Assembly (NCBI RefSeq): GCF_014284175.1 | Contig: NZ_JACOGA010000005.1 | Location: 1-64,000 of the forward strand | From: Affinundibacterium flavidum | GTDB lineage: Bacteria > Pseudomonadota > Gammaproteobacteria > Burkholderiales > Burkholderiaceae_D | Reading direction: 5' to 3' | DNA length: 64,000 nucleotides | Part shown: positions 1-8,626 of the stretch, piece after piece | How the letters are laid out: each line of letters starts with the position of its first letter | Position numbering within the stretch: the first letter of the stretch is position 1 | Program-made: the position numbers and the translations under genes | The notes under the pieces: generated by a model | What the model saw: only the letters and a program-made list of their open reading frames with translations | Told to the model about the DNA's origin: nothing | Database searches by the model: none

Positions 1-99
<99 letters not shown>

Positions 100-117
100 T
101 GACTCCAAACACAGTTG

Positions 118-139
118 CTTCTCCCGCATACGGGAGAAG
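118..139. repeat. Short palindrome downstream of the first TonB receptor
   Basis: A perfect 9-bp inverted repeat (CTTCTCCCG/CGGGAGAAG, 4-nt loop). A close relative of its core lies at 20351-20374, so it looks like a dispersed REP-like intergenic palindrome. There is no T-run on either side, so a role as terminator of the receptor gene ending at 239 is weak. Positions 1-238 hold no gene I can support. Confidence 0.5.
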
Positions 140-238
140 GGAGATTTAAAGCAAAACGGTTGAGAACATTATTCTGGATAGTAGTGTGCATTAACTGCTA
201 TCCAATCGCATTCGTTGATCGTACTCACAACTTCGCAC

Positions 239-3181
239 TCACAACTTCGCACTCAACTTAATCCCAGCCCAGCGACGATAAGCCTCTGGCGTGTAACTCG
301 CCCAGCCAACTTCATGTGCGTTTTTGTTCGTCAAATTCTTGACTACCAGACTCACATCAAAACTATCGTTCGCTTTACTCAAACCAATCGAGGCATCAAA
401 TAAGGTGTACCCACCGACGCGTCCAAACAGTGAGTTATTGTCAGTGATATTGGTTTCACTGATGTAGGCAGCATTTAAACTGCTATGCAGGTAATGATTG
501 CCAAAGACAGGGATACGATAATCCAGTCCAAGATTGCCAGTGAACTTTGGTGCGCTGGGCAAACGTTGTCCGCTGAGATCTATATATTGCTGCGTTAGAT
601 AATTAAGTTCATCCGTCTTAGGCGCGTTTTTGTAATCTAGATATTTGGCCAAATTGTATACACCGCCAAAACGGATGTTCAAATTCGGAATGCCCGAATA
701 CGAAGCATCTAGCTCCAGGCCATGAATGCCGACTTTATTCACATTGCCCTGTGCACTGATATAAGCGAGTGGATCAGCCAGGCCATTAACAATATTCAGA
801 TCCGTTTGAAATTGATCAACCAAACGCACGGCCTGTTGGTAGTCTTTAATTCTTGCCGCGTAAATATCGGCATTTAAGGTCAGGGTTTTATTGAGTAAGA
901 AGGTTTTAGCGCCAAATTCTACGCCCGACGTGTGCTCTGGTTTGACATTGCGCGATACCCCATTCACGTTATAGCCGGTGCCCGATTTATCACCGTACTG
1001 CACAGAAGCATAGACGCTGATGTCGTCATTAATTCTGTAGTTAGGCGTGAAATTAAATGCATACAAAGTATCTTTGTAAGTGCTTTTGATCGGTTTGATC
1101 AATTGACCAATTTGCGCATTGCGGATCGCACGTGCTGCACCAACCTGCGCTTTTTGCGCGACACTCAATTTATTGTAAGCAGTTCCAGGAAGTTCTCCTG
1201 CATTGAGCGCAATACCGTAGTAACGTGTAGCGATCGCATCAGCGACGGCTAATTGTTGTACCGAATTATTACTAGCTAAAACGCCACTGCCATTGGCCGC
1301 AAAACCACCGAGATCATAACCACGAATCGCAACAGGATTAAAAGCCGCACCACGACCATTATTATCCAGCACAACCACGTCTTCTGAGGAGCGATCTTCT
1401 TTGCTTACACGCAAACCGGAGGTGAGTGTTAGCTGATCATTCAAATGCCAATCTGCCTGTCCGAATAAGGCTAAGCTCTTGGTTTCAACAAAGGTATCAC
1501 CGCGTTTGACAGCATTGTCTAATACTTCAGAAAGTATGGCGCGACCTGCACCGCGATTAGCAGCCGCATTCGTATCGAGTAAATTGTATTGTGCTGCAGT
1601 AGCGAACCAGGCACCAGCATCCGAACCCCATCCGGTTTTGGAGACCACATCATCGCGTGTCTGCAAATAGAATAACCCAGCTTGATAATCCAGTACGCCG
1701 CCAGGTTTAGAGTTAATACGGAACTCCTGACTGTACTGCTTAAAGTAAACACCACCACCGCCATTTAAGCTGATGTCATAAGGTGTTCCCTCGTCGTTGT
1801 GCGCATCAAAGGAATACTTACGCCAAGCAGTTAAAGAGGTAAACGTATGATTGGCGACATCCCAATTGACTTCTGTGGAAGCACCCTTGACAGACACGGT
1901 TTGCCCTTGATTTTCGTTAAAAGCGATAGGATGCTCGGTGCTGCCCGCCAAGGGCACATAGTCGCCATAATATTTATAATCTCTGCCACCAAATTGACGT
2001 CCCACAAACCAATCGCGTGGCCCCGCAGTAATGGCATTATTGGCGTTCTCAAAACCAAATAATTTAGCGCGAGGGCTGGTGCCGTTCGCATCGACCAAAG
2101 TGCCGTTATCATATTTTAGTGGGGTGTCTTTACGGATGGTCAGGCCGTTTTCTAATTGTGGTGCATGTGGATTCACATCTAGGCTAAAGCGTATCCGCAG
2201 ATCAGGATCTGGTGTGAGCAAAAATTGCGTACGTCCAGCGACCCTTGCCCTGTTATAGAAACTATAGTTGCGATCAAATTCATTATAATAAGAACCGCCG
2301 ATTTTATTGATAGAGATTGCACCGCGCCAGGCTAATAAGCCGTCAATCAAAGGGCCGCCTTGAGCAGCCTGTACTAACAATGAATCGCGTTGTCCAAATG
2401 TGAGTGAAAAATCAGAACTGGGAGTGAACGACGGTCGCTTGCTATTGATACTAACCACACCCGAGGTCGCGCCTTTACCGCCTAAAGTGCCTTGTACACC
2501 GCGTGCCGCTTCGACGGAATCAATATCATAGAAATCAAAATTACCTAGTGACGTTAAACCAAAGCTCACACCATCTAGTACGGTCAATACGCTAGGATCT
2601 TGTACTTCAGCAAAAGCCCGCTTACCGATACCACGCACCGATAATGACGCGCCTCGTGTATTGCTTTGATTGAAGGTGATACCAGCAGCACGTCGGGTAA
2701 ATGCACTGTAATCTTGAGATAAATCACGGCTCAGATCTACACCAGAAATAGCGGATATCGCGATCGGTACATCGTGTTGTAGTTCGATAGGTTTTGCGCC
2801 ACGCACGGTGATTGCTCCCAGCGTTTTCGATTCCTCTTGCGGTGCTGTATTGCCTGTACTTGTTGTCGTTGTGCTGGAATTCTGAGTGCTCTGTTCTTTT
2901 TCCACTAATTGCAATAATTGATTCAGGCGCGCGATTTCTTCCTTTATCTGTGCGGGACTGAGCTTGTTTACTTCTTGTGCATTCGCTTTTTGTACGCTCA
3001 CTTCTTGTGCGCTCACTTCTTGTGCACTCACTTCTTGTGCACTCACTGAATTACTGATTGCGCCAGAAACAAGCACTGCGATGATGCTGGCAATTTGTTT
3101 TTTCTGAATGTGTCGTAAAGTGATCGTGCCAGGCGCTCGTGTCGCCTCTGCATCAAGCTGCTGCTTTAAAAATCTGTTCAT
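239..3181 (-). CDS. TonB-dependent outer-membrane receptor (first paralogue)
   Basis: 980-aa TonB-dependent receptor. The first ~48 residues look like a long signal peptide ending near SNSVSA. Then come five pentapeptide-like repeats (SAQEV type, residues ~46-70) and a short predicted coiled coil (QIKEEIARLNQLLQLVEKEQ). The plug domain follows (AITVRGAKPIELQHDVPIAI, RGVQGTLGGKGATSGVVSI), then a long beta-barrel ending in a terminal strand with a final aromatic-rich/Leu pattern (RRWAGIKLSAKL). It resembles the receptor at 20828-23692 throughout (RPSFTP..., GGP-DGL-AWRG, FDVSLVVKN), so the two are paralogues. The substrate cannot be read from sequence; receptors of this OAR/Caulobacter-like type often take up oligosaccharides, siderophores or other bulky molecules. 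Start at 3181 is the only one giving the signal peptide. Confidence 0.9.
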   Translation of the reverse strand: MNRFLKQQLDAEATRAPGTITLRHIQKKQIASIIAVLVSGAISNSVSAQEVSAQEVSAQEVSVQKANAQEVNKLSPAQIKEEIARLNQLLQLVEKEQSTQNSSTTTTSTGNTAPQEESKTLGAITVRGAKPIELQHDVPIAISAISGVDLSRDLSQDYSAFTRRAAGITFNQSNTRGASLSVRGIGKRAFAEVQDPSVLTVLDGVSFGLTSLGNFDFYDIDSVEAARGVQGTLGGKGATSGVVSINSKRPSFTPSSDFSLTFGQRDSLLVQAAQGGPLIDGLLAWRGAISINKIGGSYYNEFDRNYSFYNRARVAGRTQFLLTPDPDLRIRFSLDVNPHAPQLENGLTIRKDTPLKYDNGTLVDANGTSPRAKLFGFENANNAITAGPRDWFVGRQFGGRDYKYYGDYVPLAGSTEHPIAFNENQGQTVSVKGASTEVNWDVANHTFTSLTAWRKYSFDAHNDEGTPYDISLNGGGGVYFKQYSQEFRINSKPGGVLDYQAGLFYLQTRDDVVSKTGWGSDAGAWFATAAQYNLLDTNAAANRGAGRAILSEVLDNAVKRGDTFVETKSLALFGQADWHLNDQLTLTSGLRVSKEDRSSEDVVVLDNNGRGAAFNPVAIRGYDLGGFAANGSGVLASNNSVQQLAVADAIATRYYGIALNAGELPGTAYNKLSVAQKAQVGAARAIRNAQIGQLIKPIKSTYKDTLYAFNFTPNYRINDDISVYASVQYGDKSGTGYNVNGVSRNVKPEHTSGVEFGAKTFLLNKTLTLNADIYAARIKDYQQAVRLVDQFQTDLNIVNGLADPLAYISAQGNVNKVGIHGLELDASYSGIPNLNIRFGGVYNLAKYLDYKNAPKTDELNYLTQQYIDLSGQRLPSAPKFTGNLGLDYRIPVFGNHYLHSSLNAAYISETNITDNNSLFGRVGGYTLFDASIGLSKANDSFDVSLVVKNLTNKNAHEVGWASYTPEAYRRWAGIKLSAKL
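2971..3045. repeat. 15-bp tandem repeat inside the receptor gene
   Basis: Five consecutive 15-bp units (type CTTCTTGTGCACTCA on the + strand). The last three are near-identical and the first two are diverged. Each encodes five residues just after the predicted signal peptide, so copy-number change would keep the reading frame and only lengthen the linker before the plug. Confidence 0.85.
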
Positions 3182-3629
3182 CGTTCTTCTCCGAAAATAG
3201 GTAGGTGAATACGATTTTGCAAATTACATGCCAGCGACTACCTCTAACACAATTGATGTTGAATTAAATTGCGTATTCAAGTCTATTCGGGTGAAGAATT
3301 TTATCTATGAAATATCAGACTAGCATTCTCGCGCTACGGTCATCTTTTTTCCCTTATCAATCACTGCAGAACAGCGATCTCATCAATCTATTTTTATAAA
3401 AATTTGAAATGAATAAGTTGAACGATCATCAGCGCGATGTTTGATTTACCACAAATGCAAAAAGATGACTGTTGATTTAGATTCATAATCGAACTGTATT
3501 CTCTGTTCTATTTTTCATAGACGATATTTCCAGAAAAATAGATCTTGATCGGCCGATAAAATTTTTTGAAGTAGACGCATAAGCTTATCTGAATAAATTC
3601 GCAGACATTTTTTTTTGTGCTCGGTATAG

Positions 3630-3700
3630 TTCATCCGTCTCCTCCCAATTCCCCCAAAGAGTTGGCTTTGCCCACGTCGATCACGTGGGCTATTTTTTTG
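3630..3700 (+). ncRNA. Possible small RNA with anti-Shine-Dalgarno motif
   Basis: A TATAGT -10-like box at 3626-3631 is followed by a C-rich stretch containing CTCCTCCC (3639-3646) and then a perfect terminator hairpin with a T-run. The short spacing from promoter-like box to terminator, with no ORF, suggests a ~65-nt RNA. CUCCUCCC-type motifs occur in the CcsR/'cuckoo' sRNAs of other proteobacteria; assignment to that class is inference. It may instead be an attenuator or the end of an unseen leader for ccmC. Confidence 0.25.
3670..3699 (+). terminator. Intrinsic terminator upstream of ccmC
   Basis: Perfect 8-bp stem GCCCACGT/ACGTGGGC (3670-3677 and 3683-3690), 5-nt loop, followed by TATTTTTTT. 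It stands 57 bp before ccmC with no coding gene ending in front of it on the + strand. It therefore terminates a short RNA or attenuates ccm transcription. Confidence 0.8.
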
Positions 3701-3756
3701 TACGCCTGCTTTTATTTGTAAAGCAGGTATCGATATGCAAATTATGAATGTGATAA

Positions 3757-4656
3757 ATGACTATGGAATATGCGACGCCCGTATCGGCGACTCAATTGTC
3801 GCAAAATAAAAGCAGTACATGGCTGCGCTTTGCTGCTCCGCAAAGTGTATTTCCAGTATTGCGTCCACTGATAGTCATCAGCGCAGTAATAAGCGTGCTT
3901 GCCTTACTACTTGGTTTGTACGTGGGTTTTTTTGTTGCGCCCGAAGATCACCAACAGGGTCAGGTTTATCGCATTATTTTCATTCATGTTCCGGCAGCGT
4001 GGCTATCAATGGTGATTTATCTGGCCATGTGTTTCTGGTCGGTTCTGGGGTTGGTATTGAATACGAAATTGTCGAGCATGATGGCACAAGCACTTGCACC
4101 AACTGGTGCGTTGATGAGCTTCCTGGCACTCTGGACTGGTGCAGTATGGGGGCGTCCAACTTGGGGCGCATGGTGGGTATGGGATGCACGTCTGACGTCC
4201 GAGTTGATTCTCCTCTTTCTGTATTTAGGTTTTATCACTTTACACAACGCGATTGATGATAAACGTAGAGCGGATAAGGCGACTGCATTATTAGCGATCA
4301 TTGGTGTGATCAATGTTCCCATTATTTATTTTTCGGTGGTTTGGTGGAACACCTTACATCAAGGGGCTTCTGTTAGTTTAAAAAATGCACCAAGCATGGC
4401 GAGTAGTATGCTGACAGGAATGCTGATCATGACGGTCGCGCTCTGGTCGTATGCGGTCGCTATCAGTTTAGGGCGCTTACGAGCCATCATTCTTGAACGT
4501 GAATCGCAATCACTCTGGCTCACACAACGAATAAAAAAAACTTGCACATGCACGCAGCGCAAAGCCAACGAAGTTAATGAAGTCGGTGATGAGCAAATCA
4601 GAAAAGAAATAGGCAAGGAAGCAAACGAAGAAAGGATTACACATGAATTGGCTTAG
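3757..4656 (+). CDS. ccmC: Cytochrome c maturation heme-handling protein CcmC
   Basis: Inner-membrane protein of system I cytochrome c maturation that positions heme for loading onto CcmE. It has six hydrophobic segments and the periplasmic tryptophan-rich WWD signature (AVWGRPTWGAWWVWDARLTS, around residues 128-147), flanked by conserved histidines (IIFIHVPAAW; LHNAID). At 299 aa it is longer than the usual ~245: a charged, non-conserved C-terminal tail of about 45 residues rich in Lys/Glu follows the last membrane segment. First gene of ccmCDEFGHI and overlapping ccmD by 14 bp. No good Shine-Dalgarno sequence precedes ATG 3757. Confidence 0.95.
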   Translation: MTMEYATPVSATQLSQNKSSTWLRFAAPQSVFPVLRPLIVISAVISVLALLLGLYVGFFVAPEDHQQGQVYRIIFIHVPAAWLSMVIYLAMCFWSVLGLVLNTKLSSMMAQALAPTGALMSFLALWTGAVWGRPTWGAWWVWDARLTSELILLFLYLGFITLHNAIDDKRRADKATALLAIIGVINVPIIYFSVVWWNTLHQGASVSLKNAPSMASSMLTGMLIMTVALWSYAVAISLGRLRAIILERESQSLWLTQRIKKTCTCTQRKANEVNEVGDEQIRKEIGKEANEERITHELA

Positions 4657-5062
4657 TTGGTCGGATTTTTGGAATATGGGCGGATATGGCTGGTATGTAT
4701 GGACCTCATTCTCTGTCTTCGGCTTCAGCTTAATTGCCGAAATTGGCAATGTGAAGTCACGTCATCGACGTGCTTTGCAATCAATCTGCAAACAACAAAT
4801 AATTTCACCTCAGCGAGCGCTAGAGCAAGATCAGGCATTTGCACTATTAGCGCTGGAAACGCAACGACAACTCAGCGAACAAGCTGAAACTAGAGAACAG
4901 AATATTGACGTCGATCAGCGCTTAAAATCAAGTTTTGAAGATTCAAGTTTAGAAAATTTGAGTTCTATAAATTCAGTTCAACTGAATTTAGGCCCCGCGA
5001 ATTCAAACGTGACGACTACGGCATCAAGAATTCAGTATGAATGGGCGAGTGAAATACGATGA
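4643..5062 (+). CDS. ccmD: CcmD-like small membrane protein with long C-terminal extension
   Basis: The N-terminal ~45 residues match CcmD: a tryptophan/tyrosine-rich start (FWNMGGYGWYVWTSFSVFGF), one membrane helix, then a basic stretch (KSRHRRAL). CcmD stabilises the CcmABC-CcmE complex and releases holo-CcmE. Family members are usually 50-70 aa; this one has 139, the extra ~90 residues being polar, Gln/Glu/Ser-rich and probably disordered. A good AAAGGA ribosome-binding site lies 7 nt before the ATG. The stop overlaps the ccmE start (ATGA), which suggests translational coupling. Confidence 0.85.
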   Translation: MNWLSWSDFWNMGGYGWYVWTSFSVFGFSLIAEIGNVKSRHRRALQSICKQQIISPQRALEQDQAFALLALETQRQLSEQAETREQNIDVDQRLKSSFEDSSLENLSSINSVQLNLGPANSNVTTTASRIQYEWASEIR

Positions 5063-5532
5063 TCAGCCCAACCAAACCACGCTTGAAATCGCGTCATCAA
5101 CGCCTGCTGTTAGTCCTCGCTGCGGTGACGCTGCTGGGATTGGCAACATGGTTTATCTTATCGGCGTTTCAAAAAAATCTGGTGTTCTTTTTTACGCCAT
5201 CGCAAGTGATCGCCGGTGAAGCTCCGCAAAACGCAAACTTCAGGATCGGTGGCATGGTAGAAGCTGGAAGCTTGCAACGAGACGCCGATGGTATCAGCGT
5301 GCAATTTGTCATTACCGATCGAGTACAAAAAGTGTTGGCGCGTTATCGTGGCTCTTTACCAGACTTATTTAAAGAAGGTAAAGGCGTCGTAGCACAAGGA
5401 AAATTAACACAGCAAGGAATTTTTTTAGCCGATCAGGTGCTTGCAAAACACGATGAAAACTATATGCCGCCCGAGGCTAAGTATGCGATCGATCAGGCCA
5501 AACAGGCACGATCACTCGCCAAACCCGAGTAG
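5059..5532 (+). CDS. ccmE: Periplasmic heme chaperone CcmE
   Basis: 157-aa heme chaperone that binds heme covalently and passes it to the CcmF/H lyase. One N-terminal membrane anchor (residues ~16-37) is followed by the OB-fold domain. The heme-attaching histidine is visible in the motif LAKHDENYMPPE (His ~131, Tyr ~135). Length is typical. It starts inside the stop of ccmD and ends immediately before the ccmF reading frame. Confidence 0.97.
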   Translation: MISPTKPRLKSRHQRLLLVLAAVTLLGLATWFILSAFQKNLVFFFTPSQVIAGEAPQNANFRIGGMVEAGSLQRDADGISVQFVITDRVQKVLARYRGSLPDLFKEGKGVVAQGKLTQQGIFLADQVLAKHDENYMPPEAKYAIDQAKQARSLAKPE

Positions 5533-5574
5533 GTGCATTTCGCACTTCCCATTGTTTCACATCTTAAAAAATTT

Positions 5575-7578
5575 ATGCTACCAGAACTAGGTACTTTCTC
5601 TTTAATCCTGGCCTTGTGCCTGGCATCAATCTTAGGTGTCGCACCTTTGATTGGCGCTTGGCGCGCCGACCAGCGCTTGCTCGCTTTGGCTCGTCCATTG
5701 TCTTGGGGGCAATTTGCCTTGGTCAGCATCGCTTTTATTCTGTTGATCATCGCCTTTATCAACAACGATTTTTCTGTCACTTATGTCGCACATAATTCAA
5801 ACTCTCGCCTCCCGCTATTCTTTCGTATTGCCGCGAGTTGGGGTGGACACGAAGGTTCTTTGTTATTGTGGATTTTTGTTCTTACTGCGTGGACAGTGGC
5901 AGTTGCTCGATACGGTCAACAGCTCAGCCACGATGTTCAGGCAAGAGTATTGGCCGTAATGGGTTTAATCAATGTGGGATTTTTAAGTTTCACACTGTTC
6001 ACCTCCAATCCATTTCTGCGTAGCGTGCCAGCCGCCTTAGATGGTCGAGATCTCAATCCCTTATTGCAAGACATAGGAATGATTATTCACCCACCTATGC
6101 TTTACATGGGTTATGTCGGTTTCTCAGTTGCCTTTGCCTTTGCAATCGCTGGCTTATTGAAAGGAGAATTAGACGAGAACTGGGCGAAATGGTCACGCCC
6201 CTGGACATTGGTCGCCTGGGCATTTTTGACTATAGGCATTTTCTTAGGCAGCTTTTGGGCTTATTACGAACTAGGCTGGGGCGGCTGGTGGTTTTGGGAT
6301 GCGGTGGAAAATGCCTCGTTTATGCCGTGGCTGCTTGGTACTGCTTTGATCCACAGCCTGGCTGTTAGTGAAAAGCGTGCCAGCTTTAAGAATTGGGCAG
6401 TATTACTGGCGATCTTATGCTTTTCACTGTCTTTGCTCGGTACCTTTCTGGTTCGCTCTGGTGTACTGACGTCGGTCCATGCATTTGCATCCGACCCCAA
6501 ACGCGGTTTGTTTATTTTAGCTTTTTTGGTGATCGTGGTTGGTGGTTCGCTGAGCTTGTACGCGTGGCGAGCAGGGAAGCTAGAAACCGGCAAAGGCTTC
6601 CATTGGTTTTCACGCGATGCGGGATTACTACTCAATAATTTATTTCTATTTGTGGCCGCTGCGGCAATTCTTTTAGGAACTTTGTATCCCCTCTTCTTAG
6701 ATGCTTTACATTTAGGAAAAATCTCTGTGGGGCCGCCGTATTTCGATACAGTATTTGTCCCGTTGATGTTACCCATTTTATTTTTCGTAGCAATAGGTCC
6801 GTATTTATCTTGGAAACAGACCAATTTTAGGAAACTATTTTCAGCCTTGCAGTGGATAATATTCATTACTTTTCTCACTGCCGCTCTGCTATTTTTCGTG
6901 TTGAAATATTCTGCTTTACTGGTTATCAGCTTAAGCCTGGCAGCGTGGATAGTTCTGGCGACGATCAATCACCTTATACGACGTTTGCGACATCGCACTG
7001 GCGACTTTACTCTCTGGCGTAGCGCGAGGAGCTTTGGTAGTGCCTACTGGGGCATGCTTATCGCCCACCTCGGCATTGCCATTTTTTTGACTGGCGTAAG
7101 TTTGGTCAAAGGATTAGAACAAGGACAGGATCTCAATCTACGCGTAGGTCAACAAGTGGAAATTGCAGGGCTGAGTTTTCGCTTCGACGATTTGCGTAAA
7201 ATCGATGGCCCTAACTACATCGCTGCTAGTGCGCGCTTTTTGGTGACCGACCACGCTGGCAAGATACACATTTTAGAACCCGAACGTCGTATTTATACTG
7301 TACAAAATATGCCGATGACGGAAGCCGCAATCGACCGTGGTTTCGCTCGCGATCTATATGTATCTTTAGGAGAAGCAAATCAAGATCAAAGCTGGATAGT
7401 GAAGATCCAAATCAAACCCTTTATCAGCTGGATCTGGTTTGGTTGCGCGTTCATTGCACTGGGTGGATTGTTTGCTGCTTTTGATGAACGCTATCGCCAC
7501 ACTCGTCAACATTCACGCGTTCCTCAAAGTCTGCCGAGCATCACGGATATGTCAATTTTTTCGAAGGCCGAGATTTAA
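5575..7578 (+). CDS. ccmF: Cytochrome c heme lyase subunit CcmF
   Basis: Large polytopic membrane protein that, with CcmH/I, ligates heme to apocytochrome c. It has many hydrophobic helices, the WWD heme-binding region (ELGWGGWWFWDAVENASFMP) and conserved histidines in the DIGMIIHPPMLYMGYVGF segment. The open frame reaches back to GTG 5533, but ATG 5575 gives the family-typical N-terminus MLPELGTFSLILALCLA, so I use 5575 (667 aa, normal size). Neither start has a strong ribosome-binding site; translation may be coupled to ccmE. It ends in a TAATG overlap with ccmG. Confidence 0.95.
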   Translation: MLPELGTFSLILALCLASILGVAPLIGAWRADQRLLALARPLSWGQFALVSIAFILLIIAFINNDFSVTYVAHNSNSRLPLFFRIAASWGGHEGSLLLWIFVLTAWTVAVARYGQQLSHDVQARVLAVMGLINVGFLSFTLFTSNPFLRSVPAALDGRDLNPLLQDIGMIIHPPMLYMGYVGFSVAFAFAIAGLLKGELDENWAKWSRPWTLVAWAFLTIGIFLGSFWAYYELGWGGWWFWDAVENASFMPWLLGTALIHSLAVSEKRASFKNWAVLLAILCFSLSLLGTFLVRSGVLTSVHAFASDPKRGLFILAFLVIVVGGSLSLYAWRAGKLETGKGFHWFSRDAGLLLNNLFLFVAAAAILLGTLYPLFLDALHLGKISVGPPYFDTVFVPLMLPILFFVAIGPYLSWKQTNFRKLFSALQWIIFITFLTAALLFFVLKYSALLVISLSLAAWIVLATINHLIRRLRHRTGDFTLWRSARSFGSAYWGMLIAHLGIAIFLTGVSLVKGLEQGQDLNLRVGQQVEIAGLSFRFDDLRKIDGPNYIAASARFLVTDHAGKIHILEPERRIYTVQNMPMTEAAIDRGFARDLYVSLGEANQDQSWIVKIQIKPFISWIWFGCAFIALGGLFAAFDERYRHTRQHSRVPQSLPSITDMSIFSKAEI

Positions 7579-8117
7579 TGAAACGATTTCTCCTTCCTCT
7601 GTTGATATTTTTGGGATTAGCAACGCTACTGTGCTTAGCGCTGTTGGGCGCATCGCGAGACGAATCTCAAGCATTACCATCGCCATTAATTGGTAAGCCT
7701 GCGCCATATTATTCTTTGCCGCGTCTAGATCAATTGGAGAAAATCAGTACGCCACAAGATTTGCAGGGGCAAGTCTGGATCTTGAACGTATGGGCATCAT
7801 GGTGTGTATCTTGTCGTGAAGAACACCCAGTGCTCCTGCAATTTTCCCAAAACTATCACATTCCTTTAATCGGCCTTAACTATAAGGATAAGGTCGATGC
7901 CGCCACAGCCTGGCTTATGCAGTATGGCAATCCTTATCAATGGTCAATAGTCGATGCGGAAGGCTTAGTAGGATTGGATTATGGTGTGTATGGTGTACCA
8001 GAAAGTTTTGTGATCGATAAACGTGGCGTAGTTCGCCATAAACACATAGGCATATTGAACGATCAACAGATACGCGAAAAACTATTGCCCTTGATTGAGG
8101 TACTGAAAAATGAATAA
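7578..8117 (+). CDS. ccmG: Thiol:disulfide oxidoreductase CcmG/DsbE
   Basis: 179-aa membrane-anchored thioredoxin-like protein that keeps the CXXCH motif of apocytochrome c reduced. N-terminal anchor (residues ~4-24), AhpC-TSA/redoxin domain, active site WASWCVSCREEHP with the CxxC pair, and the cis-proline region GVYGVPESFVID. The start codon shares its first base with the ccmF stop, and the 3' end overlaps ccmH by 8 bp, both signs of tight coupling. Confidence 0.95.
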   Translation: MKRFLLPLLIFLGLATLLCLALLGASRDESQALPSPLIGKPAPYYSLPRLDQLEKISTPQDLQGQVWILNVWASWCVSCREEHPVLLQFSQNYHIPLIGLNYKDKVDAATAWLMQYGNPYQWSIVDAEGLVGLDYGVYGVPESFVIDKRGVVRHKHIGILNDQQIREKLLPLIEVLKNE

Positions 8118-8610
8118 GTTTTACTTTGCACATTGGATCGCGAATGTTTGCATTGTGAGTGTATGCGCAGTAGGAACGGTGATCGCGGCACCAATATCAA
8201 ACGTAGCGACACTTGAAACACAAGTTCAACGCATTACAGAAGAGTTACGTTGCTTAGTTTGTCAGAATCAAAGCATCGCAGATTCACACGCCGAACTGGC
8301 AGTGCAATTAAAAAATCAGGTGCGTAGTCAATTGCAACAAGGTAAGAGTGAATCGCAAGTGAAAGAGTTTATGGTGCAACGCTATGGCGATTTTGTATTG
8401 TACCGACCTCCAGTGAAGACCTCGACCTGGCTGCTGTGGTTTGGCCCGGCCATTTTATTTTTGCTGGCAAGCCTGGTGCTGGGTCGTCAATATCGACGCG
8501 CACATCAACGCTGGCAGGTCGAGGCGCAAAATGACTCAAATGACTCAGATAGTGAAAATGCTGAAGATACTGAAGGTCATGAACTAGCAAATAAGAACAA
8601 AATTATTTAA
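8110..8610 (+). CDS. ccmH: Cytochrome c maturation protein CcmH
   Basis: 166-aa protein with a signal peptide, the redox motif LRCLVCQNQSIADSHAELA (CxxC) typical of the CcmH/CycL/NrfF family, and one C-terminal membrane helix (STWLLWFGPAILFLLASLVLG). It reduces the heme-binding cysteines of apocytochrome in the lyase complex. The tail after the helix is short and acidic. This is the single-domain CcmH form; the TPR part is a separate gene just downstream. Confidence 0.95.
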   Translation: MNKFYFAHWIANVCIVSVCAVGTVIAAPISNVATLETQVQRITEELRCLVCQNQSIADSHAELAVQLKNQVRSQLQQGKSESQVKEFMVQRYGDFVLYRPPVKTSTWLLWFGPAILFLLASLVLGRQYRRAHQRWQVEAQNDSNDSDSENAEDTEGHELANKNKII

Positions 8611-8626
8611 ACAGAAAGTTAAATCC

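Larger units (their letters stand above)
3182..3756. other. Intergenic region between divergent receptor and ccm operon
   Basis: About 575 bp, AT-rich, with no supported protein gene. It must hold the promoter of the receptor (-) near 3200-3400 and the promoter of the ccm operon (+). The right end carries a strong intrinsic terminator (3670-3699), preceded by a possible short transcript (see 3630-3700). Confidence 0.6.

Noticed and set aside
2971-3045. CRISPR-like array
   Set aside because: Units are directly adjacent without spacers and are in frame with the receptor; no cas genes in the window.
6264-6968. 234-aa open frame antisense to ccmF
   Set aside because: It is a mirror of the ccmF coding frame, with no start signal, domain or codon pattern of its own.
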